Shown piece after piece: positions 18,012-26,489 of a stretch of DNA of 64,000 bases. The stretch covers positions 150,703 through 214,702 of the forward strand of contig NZ_AWSQ01000001.1 of NCBI RefSeq assembly GCF_000498575.2, written 5' to 3'. A program made the position numbers and the translations under genes. Each line of letters opens with the position of its first letter. Positions within the stretch are counted from its first letter, which is position 1. A model generated the notes under the pieces. The model made no database searches, had not been told where the DNA came from, and worked only from the letters and a program-made list of their open reading frames with translations. The stretch is from Pseudomonas taeanensis MS-3. Its GTDB lineage: Bacteria; Pseudomonadota; Gammaproteobacteria; Pseudomonadales; Pseudomonadaceae.

Positions 18012-19211
18012 TGCCAACTCCCCCAACAACTCTTGTTTTATTCTGAGTGGCAGCACTGGCGTGCCAATACTGCCGGGTAACGGCTGGGCATATATCAATC
18101 AGTCTGTCGAAGCGCGCGACTTGCCTAGCCGGCACTTCTAGCGGCGCCGCTATCACAAGTCTATTGAGACTATCGCTGCTTACCGGGCTGGCTGGCGATC
18201 CGCTGCAATGGACAATTTGCGGGCAACGGACGGCAACTATTCGGCACTGACAGTTATGCCCTATACGACGTTGATCTCATCGATGCGACTGGGACATGTT
18301 TGAGTACCTGTTGCAGGGTTGGATTTTCCTTACCTCGATTGGGCCGCTCACCCATCACTGCCAGACGACCGCCGGCAGACCTATACAGCCGATAAACCTC
18401 CATTAGTTAAGGTTCTCCCTCGCGAGCGGACTCCCTGAGGGGCAAACAATGAATGGGGACAGCGTGCATGCGTCGTCATCACCCGGCAGCGAAACGCCGT
18501 CCCATTCAGGCTTTATCGGCACTGAATAGGACTGCCTTGAATACCGGGGATCTTCCTTTATTAATCTGCTGATAGTGTTCTGCAGCGCATGGCCAATACT
18601 GAGCCCACGCCGGATAGACCGGAATTGCAGAGGGTTCAGTTCAACAAACCGTCCATTCAAGGCGCCCATCGGGAGCCGGTACCTGCCAGCACGACACACG
18701 CTGTACGCCTTTGACGCCCTGCTCCAGGGGCGCGGATACTCCGAGCCGATATATCCACAGTGCACGGCAGAGCCTTCTGCTGCATGCCCAGCAGAGACTG
18801 AAGTGACGTCCATGATCGGTCGTGTAATGAGGGCTGCCCTGCCCAATATAGAAGAGGGGTGTTTCGGGATGGAGACGAGCATGGGCTGATCTTTTTGTTC
18901 TTATTCTTCAGCTCACCATAGGCACGATGGTGCCAAGCCGCAAGCGCAGCCTGCTTCAGGACGCTCAGGAAGAACGCGCCACGCCACCTTTTTCCTGCCC
19001 CCCGCACAGCCCTGTGTGGCAGCCGCATGGCTATCGAGCCAAAGCAACTCACTGTGTTCGGCCTCACGCAGCGCAGGCGGATAAATGTGTATATCGAGCA
19101 GCAAAAAGATCTCGCCTCGGACGAAAATCCGTAGTCCATCCGACGTAAAGTAACGCCCTATACGCCTGCCCAGCTCCGGGCCACCAGGCGCACGGCCAGA
19201 AGGACTTCGAG
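18012..19211. other. 1.2 kb stretch with no recognisable gene
   Basis: Between a chemoreceptor and ltaE. The longest frame (18403-18882, minus, 159 codons) and a frame at 18913-19338 (minus) contain no motif I recognise, and neither has a good ribosome site. Composition is less GC-rich and less codon-biased than neighbours. It may be eroded mobile or phage DNA, or hold a non-coding RNA; nothing specific can be supported. Confidence 0.4.
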
Positions 19212-20255
19212 ATGACCGACCCGACCCAACAATTCGCCAGCGACAACTACTCCGGCATCTGTCCGGAAGCCTGGGCCGCCATGGCCGAGGCCAATCACGG
19301 CCACGACCGCGCCTACGGCGACGACCAGTGGACCGCACGCGCTGCCGACCACTTCCGCCAGTTGTTCGAGACCGACTGCGAGGTGTTCTTCGCCTTCAAC
19401 GGCACTGCGGCCAACTCCCTGGCTCTGGCCGCCCTGTGCCAGAGCTACCACAGCGTGATCTGCTCGGAGACCGCCCACGTCGAGACCGACGAATGCGGCG
19501 CTCCGGAGTTCTTCTCCAACGGTTCCAAGCTGCTGCTGGCGCAGACCGAGAACGGCAAGCTGACCCCGGCGGCGATTCGCGAGATCGCCAGCAAGCGCCA
19601 GGACATCCACTACCCGAAACCGCGGGTGGTCACCCTGACCCAGGCCACCGAAGTCGGCACGGCCTACCGCCCCGAAGAAATCCGCGCGATCAGCGAAACC
19701 TGTCGCGAACTGGGCCTCAATCTGCACATGGACGGCGCGCGATTCTCCAATGCCTGCGCCTTTCTCGACTGCACACCGGCCGAACTGACCTGGAAGGCCG
19801 GTGTCGACGTGCTGTGCTTCGGCGGCACCAAGAACGGCATGGCGGTGGGCGAGGCGATCCTGTTCTTCAACAAGGCCCTGGCCGAGGACTTCGACTACCG
19901 CTGCAAGCAGGCCGGTCAGCTGGCCTCGAAGATGCGCTACCTCTCTGCTCCCTGGGTCGGCCTATTGCAGAACGACGCCTGGCTGTACTACGCCAATCAC
20001 GCCAACCGCTGCGCGCAACTGCTCGCCGAGCTGGTCAACGACGTGCCGGGGGTCAGCCTGATGTTCCCGGTGGAGGCCAACGGGGTGTTCCTGCAGATGT
20101 CCGAGCCGGCCCTGGAAGCCCTGCGCAACAAGGGCTGGCGCTTCTACACCTTCATCGGCGCCGGCGGCGCACGCTTCATGTGTTCCTGGGATACCCAGGA
20201 AGAGCGCGTCAGGGAGCTGGCGGCGGATATTCGCCAAGTGATGCTCGCAAGCTGA
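19212..20255 (+). CDS. ltaE: Low-specificity L-threonine aldolase
   Basis: PLP enzyme (fold type I) splitting threonine/allo-threonine to glycine and acetaldehyde, 347 aa, cytosolic. It shows FASDNYSGICPEAW at the N-terminus, NGTAANSLAL, LHMDGARFSNA, and the PLP lysine in CFGGTKNGMAVGEA. The ATG at 19212 follows AAGGAC-type sequence. In P. aeruginosa this gene neighbours glyA and the gbc genes, so its presence here marks the ancestral synteny interrupted by the creatinine module and later insertions. It supplies or drains glycine, linking to sarcosine and betaine breakdown. Confidence 0.94.
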   Translation: MTDPTQQFASDNYSGICPEAWAAMAEANHGHDRAYGDDQWTARAADHFRQLFETDCEVFFAFNGTAANSLALAALCQSYHSVICSETAHVETDECGAPEFFSNGSKLLLAQTENGKLTPAAIREIASKRQDIHYPKPRVVTLTQATEVGTAYRPEEIRAISETCRELGLNLHMDGARFSNACAFLDCTPAELTWKAGVDVLCFGGTKNGMAVGEAILFFNKALAEDFDYRCKQAGQLASKMRYLSAPWVGLLQNDAWLYYANHANRCAQLLAELVNDVPGVSLMFPVEANGVFLQMSEPALEALRNKGWRFYTFIGAGGARFMCSWDTQEERVRELAADIRQVMLAS

Positions 20256-20318
20256 GTTCACCCGGCCGTCCTACGAGCGCCGGCTCAGGCCACCCTGCCA
20301 GAGCCGCCGCAACCTCTG

Positions 20319-20332
20319 TTGACCCAGATCAA
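20319..20332 (+). promoter_or_regulatory. ANR/DNR (FNR-type) box upstream of nirK
   Basis: TTGACCCAGATCAA, matching the FNR-family consensus TTGAT-N4-ATCAA with one mismatch, 84 bases before the nirK start codon. This suits activation by ANR under oxygen limitation or by DNR in response to nitric oxide, the usual control of Pseudomonas nitrite reductase genes. Confidence 0.7.
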
Positions 20333-20415
20333 TACCCTGGACCCGTCAGGCGCCTAGCGTGGAACTCATCACGTAGGGCGCGCCTCCCTGCTCGCCCGAG
20401 TGGAGGAGGTGACTC

Positions 20416-21882
20416 ATGTCCGCCACACAGTCCGTGCCAAGGCTCGTCTGTTCACTCACGGCCGCACTGCTACTCACTAGCTGGACGTACAGCGTCTTCA
20501 GCGCGCCAGCACCCGCCGACCCTTACGACACCCGCCTGATGGACCTTGCACCCGTCCCGGCAACCCTCGGCGGCGAACGTCATGGCGGACCTTTTGCCCT
20601 GGGGGATGCGCTCAGCTTGGACGCGGTGCTGCAGCCGCTGGACCCGGCAGCGGTGAAGACCGTGCGCCTCGACGCCACGCACAAGATCATCGAAATCGCC
20701 CCTGGGGTGCATTTCAGTGCCTGGACCTTCGGCGACCAAGTGCCCGGCCCGACCATCCGCGCGCGGGTGGGCGACCGGATCAAGTTCAGCATGACCAACC
20801 GCAGCGACGAGCCGGTCCCCGCCGCGCAGATCACCGCCGCGCCGATGATGCACTCGATGGACTTCCACGCCGCCATGGTTTCGCCGCAGGATAAATACCG
20901 TTCGATTGCACCGGGGCAAACCATCGAGTTCGAGTTCACCCTCAACTACCCGGGCATCTTCATGTACCACTGCGGCACGCCGATGATCCTCGAACACATC
21001 GCCTCGGGCATGTACGGCGCGCTGATCGTCGAGCCGCGTGCCGGCTACCCCACCCAGGTCGACCGCGAGTACGTGATCGTGCAGAGCGAGTTCTACCTCA
21101 AGCCCGACCCGGCCCAGCGCAAGGTCGATGGCGCACCGCTATACGTGCTCGACGGCGAGCGGCTGCGTGCCGCGCAACCGAACCATACGGTGTTCAACGG
21201 CACGCATAACGGCATGGTGGCCCGGCCACTGCCCGCCAAGCCGGGTGAACGGGTGCGCCTGCATGTACTCAACGTCGGCCCGAGCAAGACCTCCAGCTTT
21301 CACGTGGTCGGCACCATCTTCGACCGGGTCTGGCTCGAGGGTAACCCGGACAATCAGTTGCGCGGCGCGCAAACGGTACTGCTCGGTTCATCCAACAGCG
21401 CCACCGTGGAGTTCATGATTCCCGAGGCCGGCTCCTACATCATGGTCGACCACCACTTCGCCAACGCGTCCCAGGGCGCCATCGGGCTGATCTCCAGCGA
21501 AGCCAACTTCGACAGCAAGGATCTCGAGCACCACAATCTGCCTGCCTCGGCCACCCCGAGCGAGCCGGATGCCGTGGCCGGCAAGCTCGATTTCGAGAGC
21601 AAATGCCTGGCCTGCCACTCGATCGGCGGCGGGCGCAAACTCGGCCCCGACCTCGCCGGCGTGACCCGCCGACGTAGCGATGCCTGGTTGACGCGCTGGC
21701 TCAAGGAGCCGGAAAAAATGCTCGCAGACGATGCGCCAGCCAACGCTATGCTGAAAGAGTACGGCAACCTGCCAATGCCCAACCAGAACCTCAGCGACAC
21801 GCAGATTCAGCAGTACCTCCAGTACTTTCATTGGCTTGATGCACAGCCCACAGCCCGCCCAGCGGCACCCGCGCAACACTGA
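20416..21882 (+). CDS. nirK: Copper nitrite reductase fused to cytochrome c
   Basis: Periplasmic enzyme reducing nitrite to nitric oxide, 488 aa with a signal peptide (about residues 1-30). Two cupredoxin domains carry type-1 copper ligands His146, Cys186, His194, Met199 and type-2 ligands His151, His185, His346. The catalytic pair is intact: Asp149 (HSMDFH) and His296 (SFHVVG). A C-terminal class I cytochrome c domain has CLACH at 397-401 and a candidate Met in NLPMPNQN. Three-domain NirK with C-terminal haem is known from Ralstonia-type enzymes and allows direct electron entry. GGAGGAGGTG precedes the ATG. It heads a cluster with a PdxH-like gene and sorAB. Confidence 0.92.
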   Translation: MSATQSVPRLVCSLTAALLLTSWTYSVFSAPAPADPYDTRLMDLAPVPATLGGERHGGPFALGDALSLDAVLQPLDPAAVKTVRLDATHKIIEIAPGVHFSAWTFGDQVPGPTIRARVGDRIKFSMTNRSDEPVPAAQITAAPMMHSMDFHAAMVSPQDKYRSIAPGQTIEFEFTLNYPGIFMYHCGTPMILEHIASGMYGALIVEPRAGYPTQVDREYVIVQSEFYLKPDPAQRKVDGAPLYVLDGERLRAAQPNHTVFNGTHNGMVARPLPAKPGERVRLHVLNVGPSKTSSFHVVGTIFDRVWLEGNPDNQLRGAQTVLLGSSNSATVEFMIPEAGSYIMVDHHFANASQGAIGLISSEANFDSKDLEHHNLPASATPSEPDAVAGKLDFESKCLACHSIGGGRKLGPDLAGVTRRRSDAWLTRWLKEPEKMLADDAPANAMLKEYGNLPMPNQNLSDTQIQQYLQYFHWLDAQPTARPAAPAQH

Positions 21883-21929
21883 CCGGCGTTGCGCACGGCC
21901 CCCTGACCGCCTAGCGAGGGTCACCGAAC

Positions 21930-22529
21930 ATGAAGAGCAGTGAATCACTTTACCAACAGGCACTCGAGCAGCTGCAACGGCTGATCGACGAAGCCGGCGC
22001 GCGGGCCATGGCGGAACCCCATGCGGCGGCGCTCGCCACGGCGGATAGCCAGGCCCGTCCATCCGTGCGCACGGTCTACATCGTGGCCGTCGAGGCCGAA
22101 GGCCTGCTGTTCTTCGCCAACCGCAACAGCGGCAAAGGCCATCAGCTGATCGAAAACCCACGTGCGGCGCTGTGTCTGTTCTGGCCGGTGCTGCAGGAGC
22201 AGGCGATCATCGAAGGCGATGTACTCCTGCAGTCCGCTGAAGTCTCGGACTTGTACTGGCACAAACGCGCCCGGGTGGCGCAACTCGCGGCCTGGGCATC
22301 CGAACAAGGCGCGCCCGCGCCGAAGAAGCCGGTGCTGCGCCGGGAGGCGCGCCAGTTCGAGCATGACCTGGGTTTCGAGCCGGTGCCGCGCAACCCCGAT
22401 TGGTGCGCCTTCCGCATCCAGCCCGACCGCATCGAATTCTGGCCGACCGGTTGGCAGCGGATGCGCGAGCGCACCCGCTACCAAAAAGATTCGGACGGTC
22501 AGTGGCTGCGCGAAGCGCTCAATCCTTGA
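21930..22529 (+). CDS. PdxH-family flavoprotein (PNP oxidase-like)
   Basis: FMN-binding split-barrel protein of 199 aa, resembling pyridoxamine 5'-phosphate oxidase: RPSVRTVYI, FFANRNSGKGHQLIENPRAA, LFWPVLQEQ and the C-terminal DRIEFWPTG. The usual C-terminal RLHDR that binds the substrate is RMRER here, so the histidine is replaced; substrate or activity may differ from true PdxH. It starts 47 bases after nirK in the same direction, so co-transcription is likely. A role in the nitrite/sulfite cluster is not obvious: it might be a flavin reductase-like or detoxifying protein. Confidence 0.82.
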   Translation: MKSSESLYQQALEQLQRLIDEAGARAMAEPHAAALATADSQARPSVRTVYIVAVEAEGLLFFANRNSGKGHQLIENPRAALCLFWPVLQEQAIIEGDVLLQSAEVSDLYWHKRARVAQLAAWASEQGAPAPKKPVLRREARQFEHDLGFEPVPRNPDWCAFRIQPDRIEFWPTGWQRMRERTRYQKDSDGQWLREALNP

Positions 22530-22763
22530 GCGGCTATGCTTGATCCTTACCCTGGAGCAGTACGCCGGCCGAGGTTGGCCCTATCCAAACCGCGCAAGGC
22601 AGCTGGATAGTACGGAGTCGTACCCTGTACCCCGAGCGGGAACCCGCCTTGCTCCCGCTCACCAGGGCTGCGCAGCTGTTCGCCGCACCCTTCACGACCT
22701 CAGTTTGCGCGAAACAGGAGTCAATCCCGCGCCGCGCGACTCGCTTAATAAGGGAGAAAAAAC

Positions 22764-23951
22764 ATGAGCGACAACTTTGATCCACGACGCCGCCAGGTGC
22801 TACTGGGCAGCGCCGTGGCCCTCGCCTCGACCAGCCTGCTCGGCCTCAGCCCGCTTAGCCTGGCCGCCGATATGGCCCTGCCGGATTACGTCAACTGGAA
22901 GACCCCCGAGGCGCTGATCGTGCACAGTGCCAACACCCTGGAAACCAAACGCGACGCCATCGGCACCAGCATAGTGACGTCCAACGAGCAGCTGTTCATC
23001 CGCAACAATCTACCGCCACCACCGCCGTCCATAGTCGCCGATCGCGATGCCTGGACGGTCGCCTTCAAGGGCGTGAAAAACCCACGCAGCATCAGCCTCG
23101 GTGAGCTCAAGACCCTCGGAGTCACCACCGTCGCCACTGTGCTGCAGTGCTCGGGTAACGGCCGGGCGTTCTTCGACCACGAAACCAGCGGCACGCAATG
23201 GGCGACCGGCGCAGCCGGCTGCGTATTGTGGAGCGGCGTGCCGCTGAAAACCGTGGTCGATGCCATGGGTGGCAGCCTCGGCGACCTCCCCTACATCACC
23301 AGCACCGGCGGCGAAGAGCTACCCGCCGGCCTCGACCCGAAGAGCCTGGTGGTCGAGCGCTCGGTGCCCCTGCGCGCACTGGACCAGGCCATCCTTGCCT
23401 GGGAGCTGAACGGCGAACCGCTGCCGCTGGCCCATGGTGGCCCGCTGCGCCTGGTGGTGCCGGGCTACTACGGGGTGAATAACGTCAAATACGTCAAACA
23501 GGTGGCCTTCACTGCCGAACAAACCGACGCCAAGATCCAGGCTTCGGGCTACCGCATCCGTCCGGTTGGTCAGGGCGGCGCACCGGATCAACCGTCGATG
23601 TGGGAAATGAACGTGAAGTCCTGGATCACCCAGCCACTTGAACAGGCCAAGGCCGGACGAGTGCGCATCCAGGGCGTGGCGTTTGGCGGGGCCAAGGAAG
23701 TGAAAAACGTCGAGGTGTCGCTGGATGGCGGCAAGAGCTGGCAAGCGGCCCCCTTCGTTGGCCCGAGCCTGGGCCCATACGCCTGGCGTCCCTTCGTGCT
23801 GATCGTCGACCTAAAACCTGGCGACTACCGCCTGGTGAGTCGGGCGAGCGATGTCGAGGGTAACGCTCAACCAGAAGAAGAACTGGTCAACGAACGTGGT
23901 TATGGTCATAACGGTTGGAGGGATCATGGAGTCAGCATTGCGATTGTCTAA
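22764..23951 (+). CDS. sorA: Periplasmic sulfite dehydrogenase, molybdenum subunit (SorA-type)
   Basis: Molybdopterin enzyme of the sulfite oxidase family, 395 aa. The N-terminus has a twin-arginine signal (RRRQVLLGSAVALAS), indicating folded export. Cys129 in VLQCSGNGR is the molybdenum ligand; a C-terminal dimerisation domain of immunoglobulin type follows (VRIQGVAFGGAKEVKNVEVS). The RNHxP element typical of characterised sulfite oxidases reads RNNLP (residues 80-84), so one active-site-region histidine is asparagine. The gene overlaps the following cytochrome gene by 26 bases. GGGAGAAAA precedes the ATG. Oxidation of sulfite is likely but another sulfur oxyanion or organic substrate is possible. 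Confidence 0.88.
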   Translation: MSDNFDPRRRQVLLGSAVALASTSLLGLSPLSLAADMALPDYVNWKTPEALIVHSANTLETKRDAIGTSIVTSNEQLFIRNNLPPPPPSIVADRDAWTVAFKGVKNPRSISLGELKTLGVTTVATVLQCSGNGRAFFDHETSGTQWATGAAGCVLWSGVPLKTVVDAMGGSLGDLPYITSTGGEELPAGLDPKSLVVERSVPLRALDQAILAWELNGEPLPLAHGGPLRLVVPGYYGVNNVKYVKQVAFTAEQTDAKIQASGYRIRPVGQGGAPDQPSMWEMNVKSWITQPLEQAKAGRVRIQGVAFGGAKEVKNVEVSLDGGKSWQAAPFVGPSLGPYAWRPFVLIVDLKPGDYRLVSRASDVEGNAQPEEELVNERGYGHNGWRDHGVSIAIV

Positions 23952-24282
23952 GGCCTCAGGACTGGCGCTGGGCCTCGCCCTGAGCGGCCTGCTCGGCACG
24001 GTTCAAGCGGGCGAAGCCGCCACGGATGACGCCCGCTACCAGCTGGGGCGCAAGGTGTTCACCGAGCAGGCGCAACCCTCCTGCACGATCTGTCACACCC
24101 TGCAGGACGCCGGTGCCAGTGGCGCCATCGGCCCCAACCTGGATGAGCTCAAGCCGGCCCCGGAGCGGGTCATGGCCGCGGTACGCGGTGGCGTCGGAGT
24201 AATGCCGGCCTTTGCTGACTTGCTCAGTGCCGAGCAGATAGAAGCTGTGGCGCACTATGTGTCGCAGGTCACCCAGCCGTAA
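23926..24282 (+). CDS. sorB: Cytochrome c subunit of sulfite dehydrogenase (SorB-type)
   Basis: Small secreted monohaem cytochrome c of 118 aa with a signal peptide (to about residue 28, ending VQAGEA). CTICH at 53-57 binds haem and a later Met in GVGVMPAFAD is the probable sixth ligand. The ATG at 23926 lies within the end of sorA and has TTGGAGGG before it. In SorAB enzymes this subunit takes electrons from the molybdenum centre; here it could pass them to terminal oxidases or to the haem domain of the nearby NirK. Confidence 0.88.
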   Translation: MESALRLSKASGLALGLALSGLLGTVQAGEAATDDARYQLGRKVFTEQAQPSCTICHTLQDAGASGAIGPNLDELKPAPERVMAAVRGGVGVMPAFADLLSAEQIEAVAHYVSQVTQP

Positions 24283-24310
24283 GACTCCAGGCTAGAAAGG
24301 CGTAACCTGC

Positions 24311-24343
24311 ACGGCCATCGAGACGCCCCGTCTCGATGGCCGT
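24311..24343 (+). terminator. Terminator after sorB
   Basis: Perfect 15-bp stem ACGGCCATCGAGACG / CGTCTCGATGGCCGT (24311-24325, 24329-24343) with a 3-base loop, followed by TTTTC (counting the last T of the stem). It closes the nirK-sorB transcription unit. Confidence 0.85.
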
Positions 24344-24425
24344 TTTCAAAACCACCCACGCCTGCTGACGCAGAACCCATACCGCCCTGCCTATACTCAA
24401 CAGCACTCTGAGTAAGGAGGATGTC

Positions 24426-26471
24426 ATGGCCAGCTATTCGGTCGACGCCATACGCACGATTGCCCTGGTCGGTCAGGCCGATAGCGGCAAGACCACGCTG
24501 ATCGAAGCCCTGCTGCAACGCAGCGGCGCCATCGCCAGCATGGGCTCGCTGGAGCGCGGCGATACGGTCTGCGACTGCGACCCGCTGGAGCGCGAATACC
24601 GCCACTCACTGACCTCGGCGCTGGCCCATTGCAGCCACGCAGACGCCGAACTCAACCTGATCGACACCCCCGGCTACCCGGACTTCATCGGCCAGACCAT
24701 CGCCGCCCTGGCGGCGGTGGAAACCGCGCTGGTGGTGGTCAACGCGCAGAGCGGCATCGAGCTGAACACCCGAAGGATGATGGACCTGGCCGGCGAACGC
24801 GGCTTGTGCCGGCTGCTGGTGGTAAACAAGATCGACGCCGAACGGGTCGAGCTGCCCGCCCTGCTCGCCGATCTGCGCGAGGCGTTCGGCAAGCAGGTGC
24901 TGCCCATCAACCTGCCCAGCGACGGCGCCAGTCGGGTGGTCGACTGTTTCTTCAACCCCAGCGGCGACAGCGACTTCGCCTCGGTGACCGAGGCGCACCA
25001 GGCCCTGATTGATCAGGTGGTCGAAGTCGACGAAGCGCTGATGGCGCGCTACCTGGAACAGGGCGAAATCGACCCGCACGAATTGCACGCGCCCTTCGAG
25101 CGCGCCCTGCGCGAGGGCCATCTGATTCCCCTGTGCTTCGTCTCGGCGCGCAGCGGCGCCGGGGTCGGCGAGCTGCTGGATATTCTCGCGCGGCTGGCGC
25201 CCAACCCGAGCGAGGGCAACCCGCCGCTGTTCTTCAAGGGAGAAGGCGCGGCGGCCAAGCCCTTCCGCTCCACCCCCGACCCGCAACGGCATGTGCTGGC
25301 TCACGTGTTCAAGGTGATGATCGACCCCTTCGTCGGCAAGCTCGGCATCTTCCGCGTGCACCAGGGCACGCTGCAGCGTGACATGCAGCTGTTGGTCGGC
25401 GATGCCAAGAAACCGTTCAAGGTCGGTCACCTGCTGCGCCTGCAGGGCAAGCGCTACGACGAGGTGACCCAGCTGATCCCCGGCGACTTCGGCGCCGTAA
25501 GCAAGGTCGAGGAGATCGAGTTCGACGCGGTGCTGCACGACTCGCATGACGAGGACCAGATCCACCTCAAGCCGCTGGCCTTCCCCGAACCGATGCAGGG
25601 CCTGGCCATCGAGGCCAAGCGCCGCGGCGACGAACAACGCATCGCCGAGGTGCTGCACCGCCTGCTGGCCGAAGACCCCTGCGTCAAACTCGATTACCAG
25701 GCCGACACCCAGGAGACCGTGTTGCGCGGCATGGGCGATCTGCACCTGCGCTACCTGCTCGACCGCCTGACCAGCAGCTACAAACTCGACGTACAGACCC
25801 AGCCACCGCGCGTGCCCTACCGCGAGACCATCACCCGCACGGCCGAGGGCCACTGCCGGCACAAGAAGCAGAGCGGCGGCGCCGGTCAGTTCGGCGAAGT
25901 GTTCCTGCGCGTCGAACCCTTGCCACGCGGTAGCGGCTTCAGCTTTGTCGACACGGTGAAAGGCGGGGTGATCCCTTCGCAGTTCATCCCCTCGGTGGAG
26001 AAAGGCGTGCGCTCGGTGCTGCAGCGCGGCCCCCTGGCCGGCTTCCCGGTCGAGGACCTGCAAGTCACGGTGTATGACGGCAAGAGCCATTCGGTCGATT
26101 CCAAGGACATCGCCTTCCAGGCCGCCGGGCGCAAGGCCATGCTCGACGCCCTGAAGGCGGCCGGCGCTATCGTCCTGGAACCGATCGCCAGCATCGACAT
26201 CAGCACCCCCGAAGGCAAACTCGGCGACATCACCAGCGACCTGACCGGCCGTCGTGGCCAGGTGCTCGGCAGCGAGTCGCTGGACCAGGGCATGGTGTTG
26301 ATCCATGGCCAGGTGCCCATGGCCGAGCTGGACGACTACGGCGGCCGACTCAAATCCATCACCGCCGGCCAGGGCGGCTTCAACCTGCAGCACAGCCATT
26401 ACAGCGCCGTGCCGGCAGAGGTGCAGCAGCGCCTCGCCGGGGCCTACAAGGCGGTGCAGGAAGAGGATTGA
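24426..26471 (+). CDS. Elongation factor G-like GTPase
   Basis: Translational GTPase homologue of 681 aa. P-loop GQADSGKTT, G3 DTPGYPD and G4 NKID are present; domains II-V follow with a conserved SIDISTPEGKLGD region. It differs from canonical EF-G in the G1 and switch I regions (DPLEREYRHSLTSA instead of the ERGITI type), like the EF-G-2 subgroup whose members often lack translocation activity. TAAGGAGG lies just before the ATG. It is probably monocistronic. Function unknown. Its last 50 bases are part of the 69-bp repeat also found at 28662-28730. Confidence 0.85.
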   Translation: MASYSVDAIRTIALVGQADSGKTTLIEALLQRSGAIASMGSLERGDTVCDCDPLEREYRHSLTSALAHCSHADAELNLIDTPGYPDFIGQTIAALAAVETALVVVNAQSGIELNTRRMMDLAGERGLCRLLVVNKIDAERVELPALLADLREAFGKQVLPINLPSDGASRVVDCFFNPSGDSDFASVTEAHQALIDQVVEVDEALMARYLEQGEIDPHELHAPFERALREGHLIPLCFVSARSGAGVGELLDILARLAPNPSEGNPPLFFKGEGAAAKPFRSTPDPQRHVLAHVFKVMIDPFVGKLGIFRVHQGTLQRDMQLLVGDAKKPFKVGHLLRLQGKRYDEVTQLIPGDFGAVSKVEEIEFDAVLHDSHDEDQIHLKPLAFPEPMQGLAIEAKRRGDEQRIAEVLHRLLAEDPCVKLDYQADTQETVLRGMGDLHLRYLLDRLTSSYKLDVQTQPPRVPYRETITRTAEGHCRHKKQSGGAGQFGEVFLRVEPLPRGSGFSFVDTVKGGVIPSQFIPSVEKGVRSVLQRGPLAGFPVEDLQVTVYDGKSHSVDSKDIAFQAAGRKAMLDALKAAGAIVLEPIASIDISTPEGKLGDITSDLTGRRGQVLGSESLDQGMVLIHGQVPMAELDDYGGRLKSITAGQGGFNLQHSHYSAVPAEVQQRLAGAYKAVQEED

Positions 26472-26486
26472 AGCGAGGTCGAGCAG
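26418..26486. repeat. 69-bp direct repeat, copy 1 (3' end of EF-G-like gene)
   Basis: GAGGTGCAGCAGCGCCTCGC through GGTCGAGCAG, comprising the last 54 bases of the EF-G-like gene and 15 bases beyond. An identical copy in the same orientation lies at 28662-28730. Confidence 0.95.
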
Positions 26487-26489
26487 CAC

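Noticed and set aside
20416..21882. Possible loss of the NirK catalytic histidine
   Set aside because: At first GTIFDRVW looked like a replaced GGHGDYVW, but the catalytic His of this family is in the preceding PHLIG/SFHVIG segment and is present as His296.
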